Positions 1-10,098 of a stretch of DNA of 64,000 bases are shown in pieces; position 1 is the stretch's first letter, and each line of letters begins with the position of its first letter. Source of the DNA: Burkholderiales bacterium (GTDB lineage Bacteria; Pseudomonadota; Gammaproteobacteria; Burkholderiales; SG8-39); assembly GCA_027493935.1 (NCBI GenBank), contig JAOSJV010000011.1:318811-382810 (forward strand). The letters run 5' to 3'. The notes under the pieces are model-generated. The model saw only the letters and a list, made by a program, of their open reading frames with translations. It was not told where the DNA came from and searched no databases. The position numbers were made by a program, and so were the translations under genes.

Positions 1-747
1 GCCCTCGACCATCCGCTTGAGCTGGTGCTCGATACGATTGCACAGCCGCATCAGCATCGGCGAGTCGGGAACGGCGCGCGCCACCAGCGCGTCGAAGAAT
101 CCGAGCGCTACCCACCAGAAGGCGCGCTGCGCCGGCACCGACTGGGCGGCCTCGACCGTGGCGACCGCCGCGCGCATGTCCTCTGAGCCGGTCGGGTCCT
201 TCTTGAGCAGCTTGAGCAGTCCGCGCTGGTAGCGCGCACGCGCGTCGCGGTAGTGCTGCACAAGCGCCTTGCCGACGAGCGGCGTGGGCGGGCGCTCGCG
301 CCGCGGCGGGCGGCGCGTCAGGTCCGGGTAGTAGAGATCGACCGGGTCGGGCGCCTCCTTGCCGCGCGCGGCGGCGAGGTCGCGGTACACCGGAAACAGC
401 AGCACCGGATGGTTCGCCTCGCCGGCGAGCAACCCGCCGAGATAGGCCGATATCGCCTCGTAGGCCCGCTCGGCGGTCGAAATCGCCCCCGGCTTCGGCC
501 GCTCGGGCGCCGCGTCGAAATCGCCGAGCAGCCCCTCGAGTTCCTCGGACACGCGCGTCACGCCGTCCAGCCCGACGATCTGCAGCGCGCCGTGGGCCTG
601 GTGGAGGTGCGTGCGGCAGAACTTGAGCTGCGCCGATTCGGCGGGATTCGCGACGTAGCCGCGCAGCGCCTCGAGCGATCTCTCGAGCGCCTGGTCGATC
701 TCGCCCTTGACCCAGGTCAGGGGCCCGATGTCGAAGTCACCAGCCAC
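1..747 (-). CDS. pilL: PilL/ChpA chemotaxis-type histidine kinase, N-terminal part
   Basis: This is the first 249 residues of the large CheA-type hybrid kinase of the Pil-Chp system, which controls type IV pilus extension and twitching; the rest lies beyond the left edge. The visible part is the helical Hpt-like N-terminal region, opening with DFDIGPLTWVKGEIDQAL and a helix FCRTHLHQAHGALQIVGL at about residues 43-60. No kinase or receiver domain is inside the window. The start is inferred as GTG at 747, because no ATG precedes the conserved DFDIGPL segment in frame. It is last in pilG-H-I-J-L, 72 bp after pilJ. Identity rests on context and this N-terminal pattern. Confidence 0.8.
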   Translation of the reverse strand, partial: MAGDFDIGPLTWVKGEIDQALERSLEALRGYVANPAESAQLKFCRTHLHQAHGALQIVGLDGVTRVSEELEGLLGDFDAAPERPKPGAISTAERAYEAISAYLGGLLAGEANHPVLLFPVYRDLAAARGKEAPDPVDLYYPDLTRRPPRRERPPTPLVGKALVQHYRDARARYQRGLLKLLKKDPTGSEDMRAAVATVEAAQSVPAQRAFWWVALGFFDALVARAVPDSPMLMRLCNRIEHQLKRMVEG

Positions 748-819
748 GCCTACGCCACTCCCCGCGATCTTCAAAGACGGGGCGGTGAAAGCCCCGGGGA
801 ATTCCTCGTGATTCCCTCG

Positions 820-3005
820 TCATTGCAGCTTGAAGTTCGCCACCGAACCCTTCAGCTCCTGCGCGAGCTTCGCCAGCTGGCCGATGGACACCGCGGTCTG
901 CTTGGTGCCCTCGGTGGTCTGGCGGGTGATGTTCAGGATGTCCTGCATCGAGGTCGCGACGACACCGGCGGCCTGCGCCTGCGCCTGCGCGGTGACCGAG
1001 ATCTCCTCGATCAGCTGCGCGAGCCGACGCGACACCTCGCCGATCTCGGAGAGCGCCTGGCCGGCGTTGTCCGACAGGCGCGCTCCGTCGACCACGCCCT
1101 GGGTCGATTTCTCCATGGCGGCCACCGCATCGCCGGTATCGGTCTGAATCGTCTTCACGATCGCGCCGATCTGCTTGGTCGCCTCCCCGAGCGCTCCGCA
1201 AGCCGCTGCACCTCCTCCGCAACCACGGTGAAGCCGCGTCCCGCCTCGCCCGCGGACGCCGCCTGGATCGCAGCGTTCAGCGCGAGCACGTTGGTCTGCT
1301 CGGTAATGTCGGAGATCAGCTCGACGATCTCGCCGATCTGCTGCGAGGATTCGCCGAGGCGCTTGATGCGCTTCGCGGTGTCCTGGATCTGCTCGCGGAT
1401 GTCGTTCATGCCGGCGATCGAGTTCTGCACCGCCTCCTGGCCCTTTTGCGCGGCGCCGAGCGACTGGCGCGCGACGCTCACCGACTTCGACGCGCTCGCG
1501 CTCACCTCGTTAATCGCGCGCGCCATCTTCAGCACCGAGGCGCTCGCCTCCTGGATCTCGCGCGACTGCTTTTCGGCGGCCTGGAGCAGCTTGACCGAAG
1601 TCTGTTGCGCGAATTCGGTGGCGTTGGTCACCTGCGCCGCCGCGCTGTTGATGCGGCCGACCAGACCCTTCAGCTCCTCGATGGTGTAGTTCACCGAGTC
1701 GGCGATCGCGCCGGTGATATCCTCGGTCACCGTCGCCTGCACCGTGAGATCGCCGTCGGCGAGGCTGCCCATCTCGTTCATCAGGCGCAGAATCGCCTCC
1801 TGGTTGGTCTTGTTCAGCCGCTCCGCCTCCTCGCGCAGCCGTTCGCTCTCGTCGCGGCGGCGGCGGTTTTCGTCGAGATAGGCCTTCGCGATCAGCGCGA
1901 GCGCGCCCAGCGCGAGCAGCAAGGCGAGCGCGATTCCGGCGAGGAAGAGGGTCTGGTCGGGACGCTGATCCTGGTAGCTCGTCTGCAGGTCGTTCACCGC
2001 CTGCAGCAGCGCCGGCGAGTCTTTCACGATCTCGTTGCCGGCGCGCTTGGCGTTCACCAGCGGCTGCAGGTTGCCGAGGATGGCGTTCACCGCCTCGCGG
2101 AACTTGGCGTATGCCGCGTCGAGCTCCTTCAGCTTGTCGAGCGTTTCCGGGTCGCGCGTCGCCGGCACGCGCAGGGTGTCGCTGCCCTTGAGCAGGCCCT
2201 GCAACAGGTCGCGGAACGTGTTCGAATCCTTGCCGAGCAGGAACGTGACCTCCGGGTCGACCACGTCCGAGGCGAGCAGGGTGTTCGCGTTCTTCGCCAT
2301 GCGCTGCGTCAGCATGACGAGCTGCCCGGCGATCGAGATCTCGCGCGACGAGGCCTGGGTCTGCAGCTTGAGCGCCGCGACCTGCTCGGCGAGGTCGAGC
2401 AACGCCGGATTGTCCGCGTTGATCGTCTTGACCGCCGCACCGAGGCTGACCAGGTTCTTCTCCTGGCCGATGACGAGGTTCGCGTTGCGCTCGGTCGTAT
2501 CCCACAGCTTCTTGACGTTCCCGACCGCGCCGCGCTGTCGGTCGCCCGCAGCATCGACCCACACGCCGCCGGACTCGCCACCGTCCGAGAGCGCGTTCAT
2601 CAGCGTGGCGAACTGCCCGCGGGCGTCACGCAGACGCGCGAACGCCGCGGCGTTGCCCTGCAGGCCCTGCTGCGACTCGCTCGCGAGGCGCTGGGAGAGC
2701 ACCTGCATCTGGCCGGTGGCGGCGATCTGCGCGGTGTGCTGGGCTGCCCCGCGCAGCTGCAGGAACACCAGGGCCCCGGCGATCGCCAGGAAGACGACGA
2801 AGGCCACCAAGAGCGCCTGAGCCTGACGCTGCATGGGCAGCCCCCCGATGAGGCGCGGCCCCGCGCCACCACCGCGCCCCAGCGCGTCGCCCACGCGGGG
2901 GGGCGCCTTTGCCACCCGCTTCGCGGGCGCCTTCGCAGCCACCGGCTTGGCCTCTTGCTTCCCCTTGCCGAACGGCAAGCTGAGTGCGGACAACTTCACT
3001 GCCAT
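820..3005 (-). CDS. pilJ: PilJ type IV pilus methyl-accepting chemotaxis protein (one frameshift)
   Basis: Membrane chemoreceptor of the Pil-Chp pathway, signalling to PilL. It has a short basic, Ala/Pro-rich cytoplasmic start, a first membrane helix at about residues 62-84, a long periplasmic helical domain, a second helix at about 353-372, a HAMP-like stretch and an MCP signalling hairpin ([20 protein letters not shown]). The frame breaks near 1188: after [13 protein letters not shown] it must shift by one base to continue as [14 protein letters not shown] and run to NFKLQ at 820. The joined product, about 728 residues, is normal PilJ length. The break sits in a short G run, so a missing base in the sequence is likely. 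The ATG at 3005 has an AGGGGG ribosome site. Confidence 0.9.
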
Positions 3006-3128
3006 GGTACCCCCTAGACTGCACGGCCGGCGCGACTCTTGCGCCGTCGCCCACGCGGACGCCGGCGGGCCGAGCCTGGTGCGTTCCTATTCTCGATATC
3101 GATCGATCAATGGCGGCCAGCCGTCCGG

Positions 3129-3641
3129 CTACAGGCCCGCCTGCAGAAAACCGTCGTGAAAGACGAGCTCGGTCATGCCGAGCTCGTGCCAGACCCGTCC
3201 CTCGCCGTCGCGGTAGCGCCCGCGCTCCCAGGCGCACGCGGTCTGCGCTTCCTCGCGCTCGAGCGCCTGGATGTTGCGCAGCCCGAGCATCCGGCTCACG
3301 AGCAGCGCCGAGGCCATGTTGAACCGCTCGGCCACCAGGACCAGGCGGCTGTCCGGCGTCACTGCGGTCTCGGCACCGCCTTGGAAGGCCGCGAGGTCGA
3401 CCACGCCGTACAGATTGCCGCGGATGTTCGTGAGCCCGCGGTACCAGGGGCGCGTGAGCGGCACCGGCGCGATCGGCGGGACTGGCATCACCTCGCCCGC
3501 CTCTTCCAGCCTGAGCAGCCAGTTTTCGGCACCCACCTGCACGCCGAGGCGCGCGGACGGCGCCTCGGTCGACGCGGCCGCTTCGCCGAGGCGGCGCACG
3601 AGGTTCTGCTGGAACTCGCGCAGGCTGATGCGCTTTGCCAT
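3129..3641 (-). CDS. pilI: PilI CheW-like coupling protein
   Basis: A 170-residue CheW-domain adaptor that couples the receptor PilJ to the kinase PilL in twitching control. The family pattern is clear: N-terminal LREFQQNLVRRL, then ENWLLRLEEAGEVMPVPPIA and WYRGLTNIRGNLYGVVDLA typical of the CheW beta-barrel, and a C-terminal ELVFHDGFLQAGL. The chosen ATG at 3641 gives usual PilI length; the open frame runs further upstream but that part is the antisense-like shadow of pilH. It lies between pilH and pilJ as in other beta- and gammaproteobacteria. Confidence 0.9.
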   Translation of the reverse strand: MAKRISLREFQQNLVRRLGEAAASTEAPSARLGVQVGAENWLLRLEEAGEVMPVPPIAPVPLTRPWYRGLTNIRGNLYGVVDLAAFQGGAETAVTPDSRLVLVAERFNMASALLVSRMLGLRNIQALEREEAQTACAWERGRYRDGEGRVWHELGMTELVFHDGFLQAGL

Positions 3642-4051
3642 TGTCGCGCTCGCGGCCTCTCGACTCGGTGGGCGGTGCGGCGCCGCTGGTTTAGGGTGGC
3701 GATCTTGGCGAGCAGCTGCTGGGGATCGACCGGCTTCACGACGTAGTCGAGCGCGCCTTGCCGCATGCCCCAGATTTTGTCGGTGTCGGCGCCCTTGCTC
3801 GTGCACATGATGACCGGGATGTGCTTGGTCGCATCGTCGCGCGTGATGGCGCGCGTCGCCTGGTAGCCGTTGATGCCGGGCATCACCACATCCATGAGGA
3901 TCAGGTCGGGCTTCTCGCTCTTCGCCTTGACGATGGCGTCCTCGCCGCTGTCGGCGATCACCACCTGATACCCCTTCTTCGCGAGCATCTCGACCATGAA
4001 CTGCCGCTCGGTCGGCGAGTCGTCGACCACCAGAATCTTCTGCACGGCCAT
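3488..4051 (-). CDS. pilH: PilH response regulator (3' end uncertain)
   Basis: Single-domain CheY-like receiver of the Pil-Chp system, phosphorylated by PilL. The receiver residues are present: D10-D11 acidic pocket, phospho-acceptor D54 in LILMDVVMP, and K106 in VVKPVDP. The family normally stops near residue 120. Here the frame runs on for about 67 Arg/Ala-rich residues into pilI and overlaps it by 154 bp. A TAA lies at 3693-3691 in the neighbouring frame right after LLAKIATL, so a one-base indel near 3695 has probably hidden the true stop. The ATG at 4051 is preceded by AGAGGGG. Confidence 0.88.
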   Translation of the reverse strand: MAVQKILVVDDSPTERQFMVEMLAKKGYQVVIADSGEDAIVKAKSEKPDLILMDVVMPGINGYQATRAITRDDATKHIPVIMCTSKGADTDKIWGMRQGALDYVVKPVDPQQLLAKIATLNQRRRTAHRVERPRARQWQSASACASSSRTSCAASAKRPRRPRRRPRASACRWVPKTGCSGWKRRAR

Positions 4052-4089
4052 CTTGGCCCCTCTTTCGGTCACGCGGTATCGTTCGGAAG

Positions 4090-4485
4090 TCAAACCCGGC
4101 TCGGCGCATGCGCGCCGACCGTCTTGAGCAAGCTGTCCTTCGTGAACGGCTTGGTCAGGTATTCGTCGGAGCCGACCATCCGGCCGCGCGCCCGGTCGAA
4201 GAGCCCGTCCTTGGACGACAGCATGATCACCGGGGTCTGCGCGAAGCGTGGGTTCTTCTTGATGAGCGCGCAGGTCTGATAGCCGTCGAGGCGCGGCATC
4301 ATGATGTCGCAGAACACGAGGTCGGGCTGGTGGTCGCTGATCTTGGCCAGCGCGTCGAAGCCGTCCTCGGCGAGGATCACCTTGCAGCCCGCCTGCATGA
4401 GAAAGATCTCGGCGCTGCGTCGGATGGTGTTCGAGTCGTCGATCACCATCACCTTGATTTCCGAGAGATTTGCCTTCTCGCTCAC
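4090..4485 (-). CDS. pilG: PilG response regulator
   Basis: CheY-like receiver that heads the pilGHIJL operon and passes PilL signals to pilus extension. With a GTG start at 4485 the product is 131 residues: acidic pair D16-D17 (VMVIDDSNTIRR), phospho-acceptor D60 (VFCDIMMPRLDGYQ) and K112 (YLTKPF). The segment TCALIKKNPRFAQTPVIMLS is typical of PilG. I prefer this GTG to the ATG at 4503 because GAGGAG sits about 4-9 bases upstream of it, and the extra six residues are not family-like. Confidence 0.9.
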   Translation of the reverse strand: MSEKANLSEIKVMVIDDSNTIRRSAEIFLMQAGCKVILAEDGFDALAKISDHQPDLVFCDIMMPRLDGYQTCALIKKNPRFAQTPVIMLSSKDGLFDRARGRMVGSDEYLTKPFTKDSLLKTVGAHAPSRV

Positions 4486-4650
4486 GCGCGTCTCCTCGTC
4501 CACCTGCGTCGGGGGATGTCCGGCCCTCGCCCGCAGCTGGCGCGTCGCGCAATTCTAGAGTAGCCCCCATTCAAAGGGCTATTCGGGAATCACGGCTTCG
4601 GCCAACTTTTTAACGCGATTTCTGAAGTGTGACCCGAGCCCCACGCGCCC

Positions 4651-4672
4651 GGGCGGCGAGTGTGCGCCGCCC
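4651..4672. terminator. GC-rich hairpin between pilG and rubredoxin
   Basis: Arms GGGCGGC and GCCGCCC around an eight-base loop lie just after the rubredoxin stop and upstream of pilG. It could end rubredoxin transcription, but no T-run follows. The rest of the 264-bp gap (4486-4749) shows nothing I can assign. Confidence 0.3.
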
Positions 4673-4749
4673 GACGGGGGTCGACGCCGGCGTGGCGATG
4701 CGAAGGGCTGAGGGGGCGGGGGCGCCGCGGGGCCGAGACTCGCCGCGGC

Positions 4750-4935
4750 TTAGAGCGCGACCATCTCGAAGTCGTCCTTGCGGGCACCGCACTCCGGGCA
4801 GGTCCAGTTGATCGGGACGTCCTCCCAGCGCGTCCCGGGTGCGATGCCTTCCTCCGGAAGACCCTTTTCTTCTTCGTAGATGAACCCGCAGATCAGGCAC
4901 ATCCAAGTCTTGTACTTTTGAGCGGTTTCCGCCAT
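4750..4935 (-). CDS. rubA: rubredoxin
   Basis: A 61-residue one-iron electron carrier. Both Cys knuckles are intact: C13-L-I-C16-G and C46-P-E-C49-G, with the aromatic positions Y8, W11 and W44 and the usual KDDFE near the end. Cytosolic, no signal peptide. It lies between pilG and thiD, a frequent placement in betaproteobacteria; it is transcribed away from thiD. Its redox partner is not in the window. Confidence 0.95.
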   Translation of the reverse strand: MAETAQKYKTWMCLICGFIYEEEKGLPEEGIAPGTRWEDVPINWTCPECGARKDDFEMVAL

Positions 4936-5095
4936 GAGATCGGTGGGCCTGGGCTAGAATCGGCTCGCAATCTTACCTTGCGGTCGCAGCCCGCGTCCGG
5001 TCCGGTCGGACTCGCCGGCAGTGCGTATTGCGTGCGGCACGCGCCGGCCGGACTCCGCGCTGCCGGGCGCGCCGTCCAGCCGCGAAGGCCACTTG

Positions 5096-5920
5096 ATGCT
5101 CGTCCCCGCTCCGCCGCTCGTCCTGGTCTTCGCCGGCTCCGACCCGACCGCGGGGGCGGGGCTCCAGGCGGACCTGCTCACGCTCGGTTCGCTCGGCTGC
5201 CACGGCCTCACGGTCGTCACCGCGCTCACCGTGCAGGACACCGCCGGCGTCGAGCGGGTCATGCCGCTCGGCCCCGACTGGGTGATGGATCAGGCCCGAC
5301 GGCTGCTCGCGGACATGGCAGTCTCTGCGATCAAGATCGGGCTCCTCGGCAGCGTCGAGAACGCCGCCGCCGTGGCCGAGGTCGTCGCCGAGCACCCGGA
5401 CGTGCCGCTCGTGCTCGACCCGGTGCTTGCCTCCGGCCGCGGCGACAGGCTCGCGGACGAAGGCACGCCTGCCGCGCTGCGCGAGCTGCTGGTCCCGCAA
5501 TCGACGGTCGTGACGCCCAACAGCGTCGAGGTGCGGCGGCTCGCCCTCGCCGCGGACGAGCATGATGCACCGCTCGCCGCGTGCGCCGAGCGCCTGCTCA
5601 GCGACGGTGCCGCGTACGTGCTCGTGACCGGCACGCACGAGCGCACGCCGCAGGTCGTGAACACGCTCTACGCTGCCGACTGTGTCGTGCGCGAAGACCG
5701 CTGGGAGCGGCTGCCGGGCGCCTATCACGGTTCCGGGTGCACGCTCGCCTCGGCCATTGCGGCGCTGCTCGCCAATGGGCTCGACGTGCCCCAGGCCGTG
5801 CGCGAGGCCCAGGAGTACACCTGGCAGACGCTGCGCGCCGCCTTCCGGCCGGGGATGGGACAGCTCGTCCCCGACCGCTTCTTCTGGGCGCGCGCCGCGG
5901 GCGAGGACGACGCCGCCTGA
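5096..5920 (+). CDS. thiD: hydroxymethylpyrimidine/phosphomethylpyrimidine kinase
   Basis: Phosphorylates 4-amino-5-hydroxymethyl-2-methylpyrimidine and its monophosphate for thiamine synthesis. A ribokinase-fold protein of 274 residues: N-terminal [17 protein letters not shown], central [14 protein letters not shown], and the C-terminal anion-hole motif [15 protein letters not shown] chose ATG 5096 over the ATG at 5021 because GAAGG precedes it by about 7 bases and the upstream residues are not family-like. No TPP riboswitch core was seen in the 160-bp gap to rubA. It overlaps thiE at TGATG. Confidence 0.93.
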   Translation: MLVPAPPLVLVFAGSDPTAGAGLQADLLTLGSLGCHGLTVVTALTVQDTAGVERVMPLGPDWVMDQARRLLADMAVSAIKIGLLGSVENAAAVAEVVAEHPDVPLVLDPVLASGRGDRLADEGTPAALRELLVPQSTVVTPNSVEVRRLALAADEHDAPLAACAERLLSDGAAYVLVTGTHERTPQVVNTLYAADCVVREDRWERLPGAYHGSGCTLASAIAALLANGLDVPQAVREAQEYTWQTLRAAFRPGMGQLVPDRFFWARAAGEDDAA

Positions 5921-6555
5921 TGCCGACGAGGCTCCCGCGCGGTCTCTACGCAATCACGCCCGAGGAATCCGGCGCCGAGCGCCTGGTCGCGCTGGTGCGG
6001 GCCGCGCTCGTCGGCGGCGCGGCGGCCGTGCAGTATCGCAACAAATCCGCGCCGGCCGCGCTACGGCGCGCGCACGCCGATGGGTTGGTCGCGCTCTGCC
6101 GCGGGCGTGGCGTGCCGCTCGTCGTCAACGACGACGTCGAGCTCGCGCTCGCCGCGGGCGCCGACGGACTGCACCTCGGTGCGACCGACGGCGACATTGC
6201 GGCCGCGCGCGCGCGCCTCGGCCCGGCGCGGCTGCTCGGCGTATCCTGCTACGATTCCGTCGCGCGCGCGCGCGCAGCGGTGGCGCAGGGCGCCGATTAC
6301 GTAGCCTTCGGGAGCGTCTTTCCATCGGCGACCAAGCCCGGCGCGGTGCGGGCGCCGCACGCGTTGTTCGCCGCGGCCCGGCAGGTGCTCGGCTGCCCGC
6401 TGGTCGCGATCGGCGGCATCACGGTCGAGAACGCGGCCGCGGTGATCGATGCGGGCGCAGATGCGGTCGCCGTCATCCGCGCGCTCTTCGACGCGCCCGA
6501 CGTCACCGCGCGGGCGCGCGCATTCAAACGATTGTTCGAACGGCAGGTGACATGA
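5920..6555 (+). CDS. thiE: thiamine phosphate synthase
   Basis: Joins HMP diphosphate and the thiazole phosphate into thiamine monophosphate. A 211-residue TIM barrel with the family steps [56 protein letters not shown] and [11 protein letters not shown]. It starts inside the thiD stop (TGATG) and its TGA overlaps the hemL ATG (ATGA), so translation of the three is likely coupled. Confidence 0.94.
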   Translation: MPTRLPRGLYAITPEESGAERLVALVRAALVGGAAAVQYRNKSAPAALRRAHADGLVALCRGRGVPLVVNDDVELALAAGADGLHLGATDGDIAAARARLGPARLLGVSCYDSVARARAAVAQGADYVAFGSVFPSATKPGAVRAPHALFAAARQVLGCPLVAIGGITVENAAAVIDAGADAVAVIRALFDAPDVTARARAFKRLFERQVT

Positions 6556-7835
6556 GCTCGCAAAACGAGGCGCTTTTCGAGCGTGCGCAAGCGCGCATCC
6601 CGGCCGGCGTCAACTCCCCGGTCCGCGCGTTCCGCGCGGTCGGAGGCACGCCCCGCTTCTTCGAGCGTGCCGAGGGACCGTACTTCTGGGACGCCGACGG
6701 CAGGCGCTACATCGACTACATGGGTTCCTGGGGCACTGCGGTAGCGGGCCACGCCCATCCCGAGGTCGTCGCGGCGGTGCAGGCCGCAGCCGCCCGCGGG
6801 CTCTCGTACGGGGCACCGACCGAAGCGGAGATCGAGCTCGCCGAACTCCTGTGCCGCCTGCTGCCGAGCATGGAGCTCGTGCGGCTGGTCAGCTCGGGGA
6901 CCGAGGCGACGATGACCGCGCTGCGCCTCGCGCGCGGTTTCACCGGTCGCCCGAAGATCGTCAAGTTCGAGGGGTGCTATCACGGCCACGCGGACAGCCT
7001 GCTGGTGAAGGCGGGCTCGGGCGCGCTGACCTTCGGCAATCCGAGCTCGGCCGGCGTGCCGCCGGAGATCGCCGGCCACACGGTGGTGCTATCGTTCAAC
7101 GACTGCGCGCAGCTCGCGCAGGCGTTCCGCACCGCCGGCGACGCGATCGCCGGCGTGATCGTCGAGCCGATCGCCGGCAATATGAACCTGGTCGAGGGCA
7201 CGCCGGAGTTCCTCGGCTTGATGCGCGAGCTCTGCACACGCCACGGTGCGGTGCTGATCTTCGATGAGGTGATGACCGGCTTTCGCGTCGGGATCGAGTG
7301 CGCCCAGGGACGCTACGGCATCCGGCCCGACTTGACGACGCTCGGCAAGGTGATCGGCGGCGGCATGCCGCTTGCCGCGTTCGGCGGCCGGCGCGACATC
7401 ATGCAATGCATCGCGCCGCTCGGCCCGGTCTACCAGGCGGGCACGCTCTCCGGCAACCCGGTCGCGGTGGCCGCCGGCCTCGCCACGGTGCGGCTGGTGG
7501 GGGCGCCGGGCTTCTACGCAACGCTCGCCGAGCGAACGCGCGCGCTCGTGGAAGGCCTCGCCGGGGCGGCGCATCGCTACGGGGTGCCGTTCGCGGTGAA
7601 GTCGGTGGGCGGGATGTTCGGCATCTTCTTCCGCGCCGCGGCACCGACGTCGTTCGCCGAAGTCATGGCGAGCGACAAGGAGGCGTTCAATCGCTTCTTC
7701 CACGCCGCGCTCGCGCGCGGAGCGTACTTCGCGCCGTCGGCGTTCGAGGCGGGCTTCGTGTCGGCGGCTCACACCGAGGCGGAGATCGCGGAGACGATTC
7801 GCATCGCGCAGGACATCTTCGGCCGGTGGCGCTGA
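6552..7835 (+). CDS. hemL: glutamate-1-semialdehyde 2,1-aminomutase
   Basis: PLP enzyme making 5-aminolevulinate from glutamate-1-semialdehyde in the C5 tetrapyrrole route. At 427 residues it is normal length. Signature stretches are [60 protein letters not shown] and the PLP lysine at about K266 in [17 protein letters not shown]. It overlaps thiE by four bases. Confidence 0.96.
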   Translation: MSSQNEALFERAQARIPAGVNSPVRAFRAVGGTPRFFERAEGPYFWDADGRRYIDYMGSWGTAVAGHAHPEVVAAVQAAAARGLSYGAPTEAEIELAELLCRLLPSMELVRLVSSGTEATMTALRLARGFTGRPKIVKFEGCYHGHADSLLVKAGSGALTFGNPSSAGVPPEIAGHTVVLSFNDCAQLAQAFRTAGDAIAGVIVEPIAGNMNLVEGTPEFLGLMRELCTRHGAVLIFDEVMTGFRVGIECAQGRYGIRPDLTTLGKVIGGGMPLAAFGGRRDIMQCIAPLGPVYQAGTLSGNPVAVAAGLATVRLVGAPGFYATLAERTRALVEGLAGAAHRYGVPFAVKSVGGMFGIFFRAAAPTSFAEVMASDKEAFNRFFHAALARGAYFAPSAFEAGFVSAAHTEAEIAETIRIAQDIFGRWR

Positions 7836-7891
7836 GCGCGCTCACCGACGCGAAAGAGGGAATCCACCCTCGCAGCGGATCGACGCCTCGA

Positions 7892-8000
7892 TGGTTCCCC
7901 GCCCGCGCGGGAACGACCGCCGTCTCCGTCATTCCGGCGCAAGCGCGAATCCAGGCCGGCGCGCGGCGAAGGCACTCTGGATCCCCGCGTGCGCGGGGAT
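7892..8000. repeat. cluster of REP-like palindromic elements
   Basis: Three imperfect palindromes of one type follow hemL. Unit 1 (about 7892-7917) has GGTTCCC and GGGAACGACC arms. Unit 2 (about 7928-7953) reads GTCATTCCGGCGC then GCGAATCCAG. Unit 3 (7981-8000) is the exact palindrome ATCCCCGC GTGC GCGGGGAT. The flanks TGGAT and ATGACC recur in alternating orientation, as in dispersed extragenic palindromes of proteobacteria. The short open frames here are by-products of the palindromes. Confidence 0.65.
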
Positions 8001-8040
8001 GACCGGCCGATGCGGCGCCGGCGGCGCCGCGGGGCCGGTC
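8001..8040. terminator. two-tier hairpin between convergent hemL and mscL
   Basis: Outer arms GACCGGCC (8001-8008) and GGCCGGTC (8033-8040), inner arms GCGGCGCC (8012-8019) and GGCGCCGC (8023-8030) with a three-base loop. The outer right arm overlaps the mscL stop codon. It would fold on either strand and could end both convergent units, although no T-run is present. Confidence 0.5.
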
Positions 8041-8470
8041 ACTTTCTCAACGCGTCGCGAATCTCGCGCAGCAGCTTGACCTCCTCGGGCGGCTCGGCAG
8101 GGGCCGGGGCCGGCGCCGTCTGCTGGCGCTTCAGGCGGTTCATGGCCTTGATCACAACGAAGATCGCCCACGCGACGATCAGGAACGAGATCACGGTGTT
8201 GATGAACAGGCCGACGTTGAGCGTCACCGCGCCCGCCTTGGTCGCAGCATCGACCGTCGCGTAGGGCCCGACCTGCGCGCCCTGCTTGAGGACGAAGAAC
8301 AGGTCCGAAAAGTCCACCCCGCCGAGCAGCAGCCCGATCGGCGGCATGATCACGTCCTTCACCAGCGAGTCGACGATCTTGCCGAACGCCGCGCCGATCA
8401 CCACGCCGACCGCGAGGTCGACGACGCTACCCTTCATCGCGAATTCCTTGAACTCCTGCAGCATCGACAT
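8039..8470 (-). CDS. mscL: large-conductance mechanosensitive channel
   Basis: Inner-membrane emergency valve opened by membrane tension. The 143-residue product has the amphipathic N-terminus [20 protein letters not shown], a first membrane helix [17 protein letters not shown], a periplasmic loop, a second helix [19 protein letters not shown], and a charged cytoplasmic helix [17 protein letters not shown] 8470 follows AGAGGGGAAAG; a second ATG lies two codons in. It is downstream of mgtE on the same strand, 80 bp away. Confidence 0.95.
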   Translation of the reverse strand: MSMLQEFKEFAMKGSVVDLAVGVVIGAAFGKIVDSLVKDVIMPPIGLLLGGVDFSDLFFVLKQGAQVGPYATVDAATKAGAVTLNVGLFINTVISFLIVAWAIFVVIKAMNRLKRQQTAPAPAPAEPPEEVKLLREIRDALRK

Positions 8471-8550
8471 AGGACTTTCCCCTCTTGCAGGTCTCGTGGC
8501 CGCGCGCGAAGCGGCGGCGAGGCGCAGTTTAGCGCGGCCGCGCACGGGCG

Positions 8551-9996
8551 TCAGAGCAGGAAGATCGTGGCGAGGCCGAGGAAGATGAGGAACCCGCCCG
8601 AGTCGGTGAACGCGGTGATCATCACCGCCGAGCCGAGCGCCGGATCGAATCCGAGCCGCATCCTTACCACCGGGATCAGCACGCCGGCGAGCGCCGCGAG
8701 CAGCAGGTTGAGCATCATCGCCGCGGTCATGACCATCCCGAGCGGCGCGCTGCCGTACAGCCAATAGGCCGCCAGGCCGAGCACGCCGCCCCAAATCAGG
8801 CCGTTCACCACGGCGACGCTGAGCTCCTTGCGCAGGAGCTGGCGGGACTGCTCGTCGCTGACCTGGCCGAGCGCAAGGGCGCGCACGATCATCGTGATCG
8901 TCTGGTTGCCGGCGTTGCCGCCGATGCCGGCCACGATCGGCATAAGCGCCGCGAGCGCCACCAGCTTCTCGATCGAGCCCTCGAAGAGCCCGATCACGCG
9001 CGAGGCGATGAAGGCGGTGATCATGTTGATGCCGAGCCAAGTCCAGCGGTTCTTGACCGACTGCCACACCGGCGCGAACACGTCCTCGGTCTCGCGCAGC
9101 CCACCCTTCGCGAGCTGCTGCGCCTCGCTGCGCGCGCGGATGAAGTCGACCACCGCGTTCACCGTGACGCGGCCGAGCAGCTTGCCCCTGGGCGAGATCA
9201 CCGCCGCCGAGACGAGGTCGTAGCGCTCGAACGCCTGCGCGGCGTCCTGCGCCTTGTCGTCCGGGTAGAGCGCGACGTACTCGGTCAGCATCGCGTCGCG
9301 CACCAGGGCGTCGAGATCGGTGACCACCAGCTTGGAGATCGGCAGCACGCCCTTCAGCTGCTCGTCGCGGTCGACCACGAACACCTGGTCGGTGTGGTCG
9401 GGCAGCTCCTCGAAGCGGCGCAGGTAGCGCGTGACGACCTCGAGCGTCACGTCCTCGCGCACGCTGATCTCCTCGAAGTCCATCAGCGCGCCGACCGAGT
9501 CCTCCGGGTAGGACATTGCAGCGCGCAGCTCCTCGCGCTCCTCGACCGGCAGCGAGCGGAACACGCCCTGCAGCACATCCTCGGGCAAGTCCGGCGCGAG
9601 ATCGGCGATCTCGTCGGCGTCGAGGTGCTCGGCGGCCGCGAGAAGCTCGTGCGAGTCCATGTCGCGGATGAGCGTCTCGCGCACCGCGTCGGACACTTCG
9701 AGCAGGATCTCGCCGTCGCGCTCGGCCTTGACAAGCTCCCACACCGCCAGCCGGTCGTCGAGCGGCAGCGCCTCGAGGATGTAGGCGATATCGGCCGGGT
9801 GCATGCCCTCGAGCTTGCGGCCGAGCTCGGCAAGATGCTGCTTGTGCACGAGCTGCTCGACCAGCTCGCGATTCGCCATCCTCTCCTGGCGCTCGACCAG
9901 CCCCTCGACCAGCTTCTGCCGGCGCAGCAACGCCTGGACCTCGCGCAGGTCCTCCTGCAGGTCCTCGAGCTCCTTGCGTTCGACCGCCTCGGGCAT
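8551..9996 (-). CDS. mgtE: MgtE-family magnesium transporter
   Basis: Magnesium channel/transporter of 481 residues. Domain order fits the family: an N-terminal helical MgtE_N domain ([32 protein letters not shown]), a CBS pair at about residues 170-290 ([38 protein letters not shown]) that senses cytosolic magnesium, a linking helix, and five C-terminal membrane helices with [19 protein letters not shown] in the pore region. ATG 9996 matches the family start; the ribosome site is weak. Confidence 0.94.
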   Translation of the reverse strand: MPEAVERKELEDLQEDLREVQALLRRQKLVEGLVERQERMANRELVEQLVHKQHLAELGRKLEGMHPADIAYILEALPLDDRLAVWELVKAERDGEILLEVSDAVRETLIRDMDSHELLAAAEHLDADEIADLAPDLPEDVLQGVFRSLPVEEREELRAAMSYPEDSVGALMDFEEISVREDVTLEVVTRYLRRFEELPDHTDQVFVVDRDEQLKGVLPISKLVVTDLDALVRDAMLTEYVALYPDDKAQDAAQAFERYDLVSAAVISPRGKLLGRVTVNAVVDFIRARSEAQQLAKGGLRETEDVFAPVWQSVKNRWTWLGINMITAFIASRVIGLFEGSIEKLVALAALMPIVAGIGGNAGNQTITMIVRALALGQVSDEQSRQLLRKELSVAVVNGLIWGGVLGLAAYWLYGSAPLGMVMTAAMMLNLLLAALAGVLIPVVRMRLGFDPALGSAVMITAFTDSGGFLIFLGLATIFLL

Positions 9997-10098
9997 GCGG
10001 CTATCGTAACAGCGTGCCGCCCGACGGCGCGACCGCGGCGCGCGTCCTGCAGCGGCTATGATTGCGCCGGACCGCCGACGATCGCCTGTCACGCCGAG

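Noticed and set aside
4936..5095. TPP riboswitch upstream of thiD
   Set aside because: Neither the CUGAGA nor the conserved ACCUGA core pairing was found.
7870..8010. CRISPR array after hemL
   Set aside because: The repeated units are palindromic, differ in sequence and spacing, and alternate in orientation; they are REP-like, not CRISPR.
8039..9742. Long minus-strand frame spanning mscL and part of mgtE
   Set aside because: Only its end is MscL. The upstream part is an out-of-frame reading of mgtE, whose proper frame runs 9996-8551.
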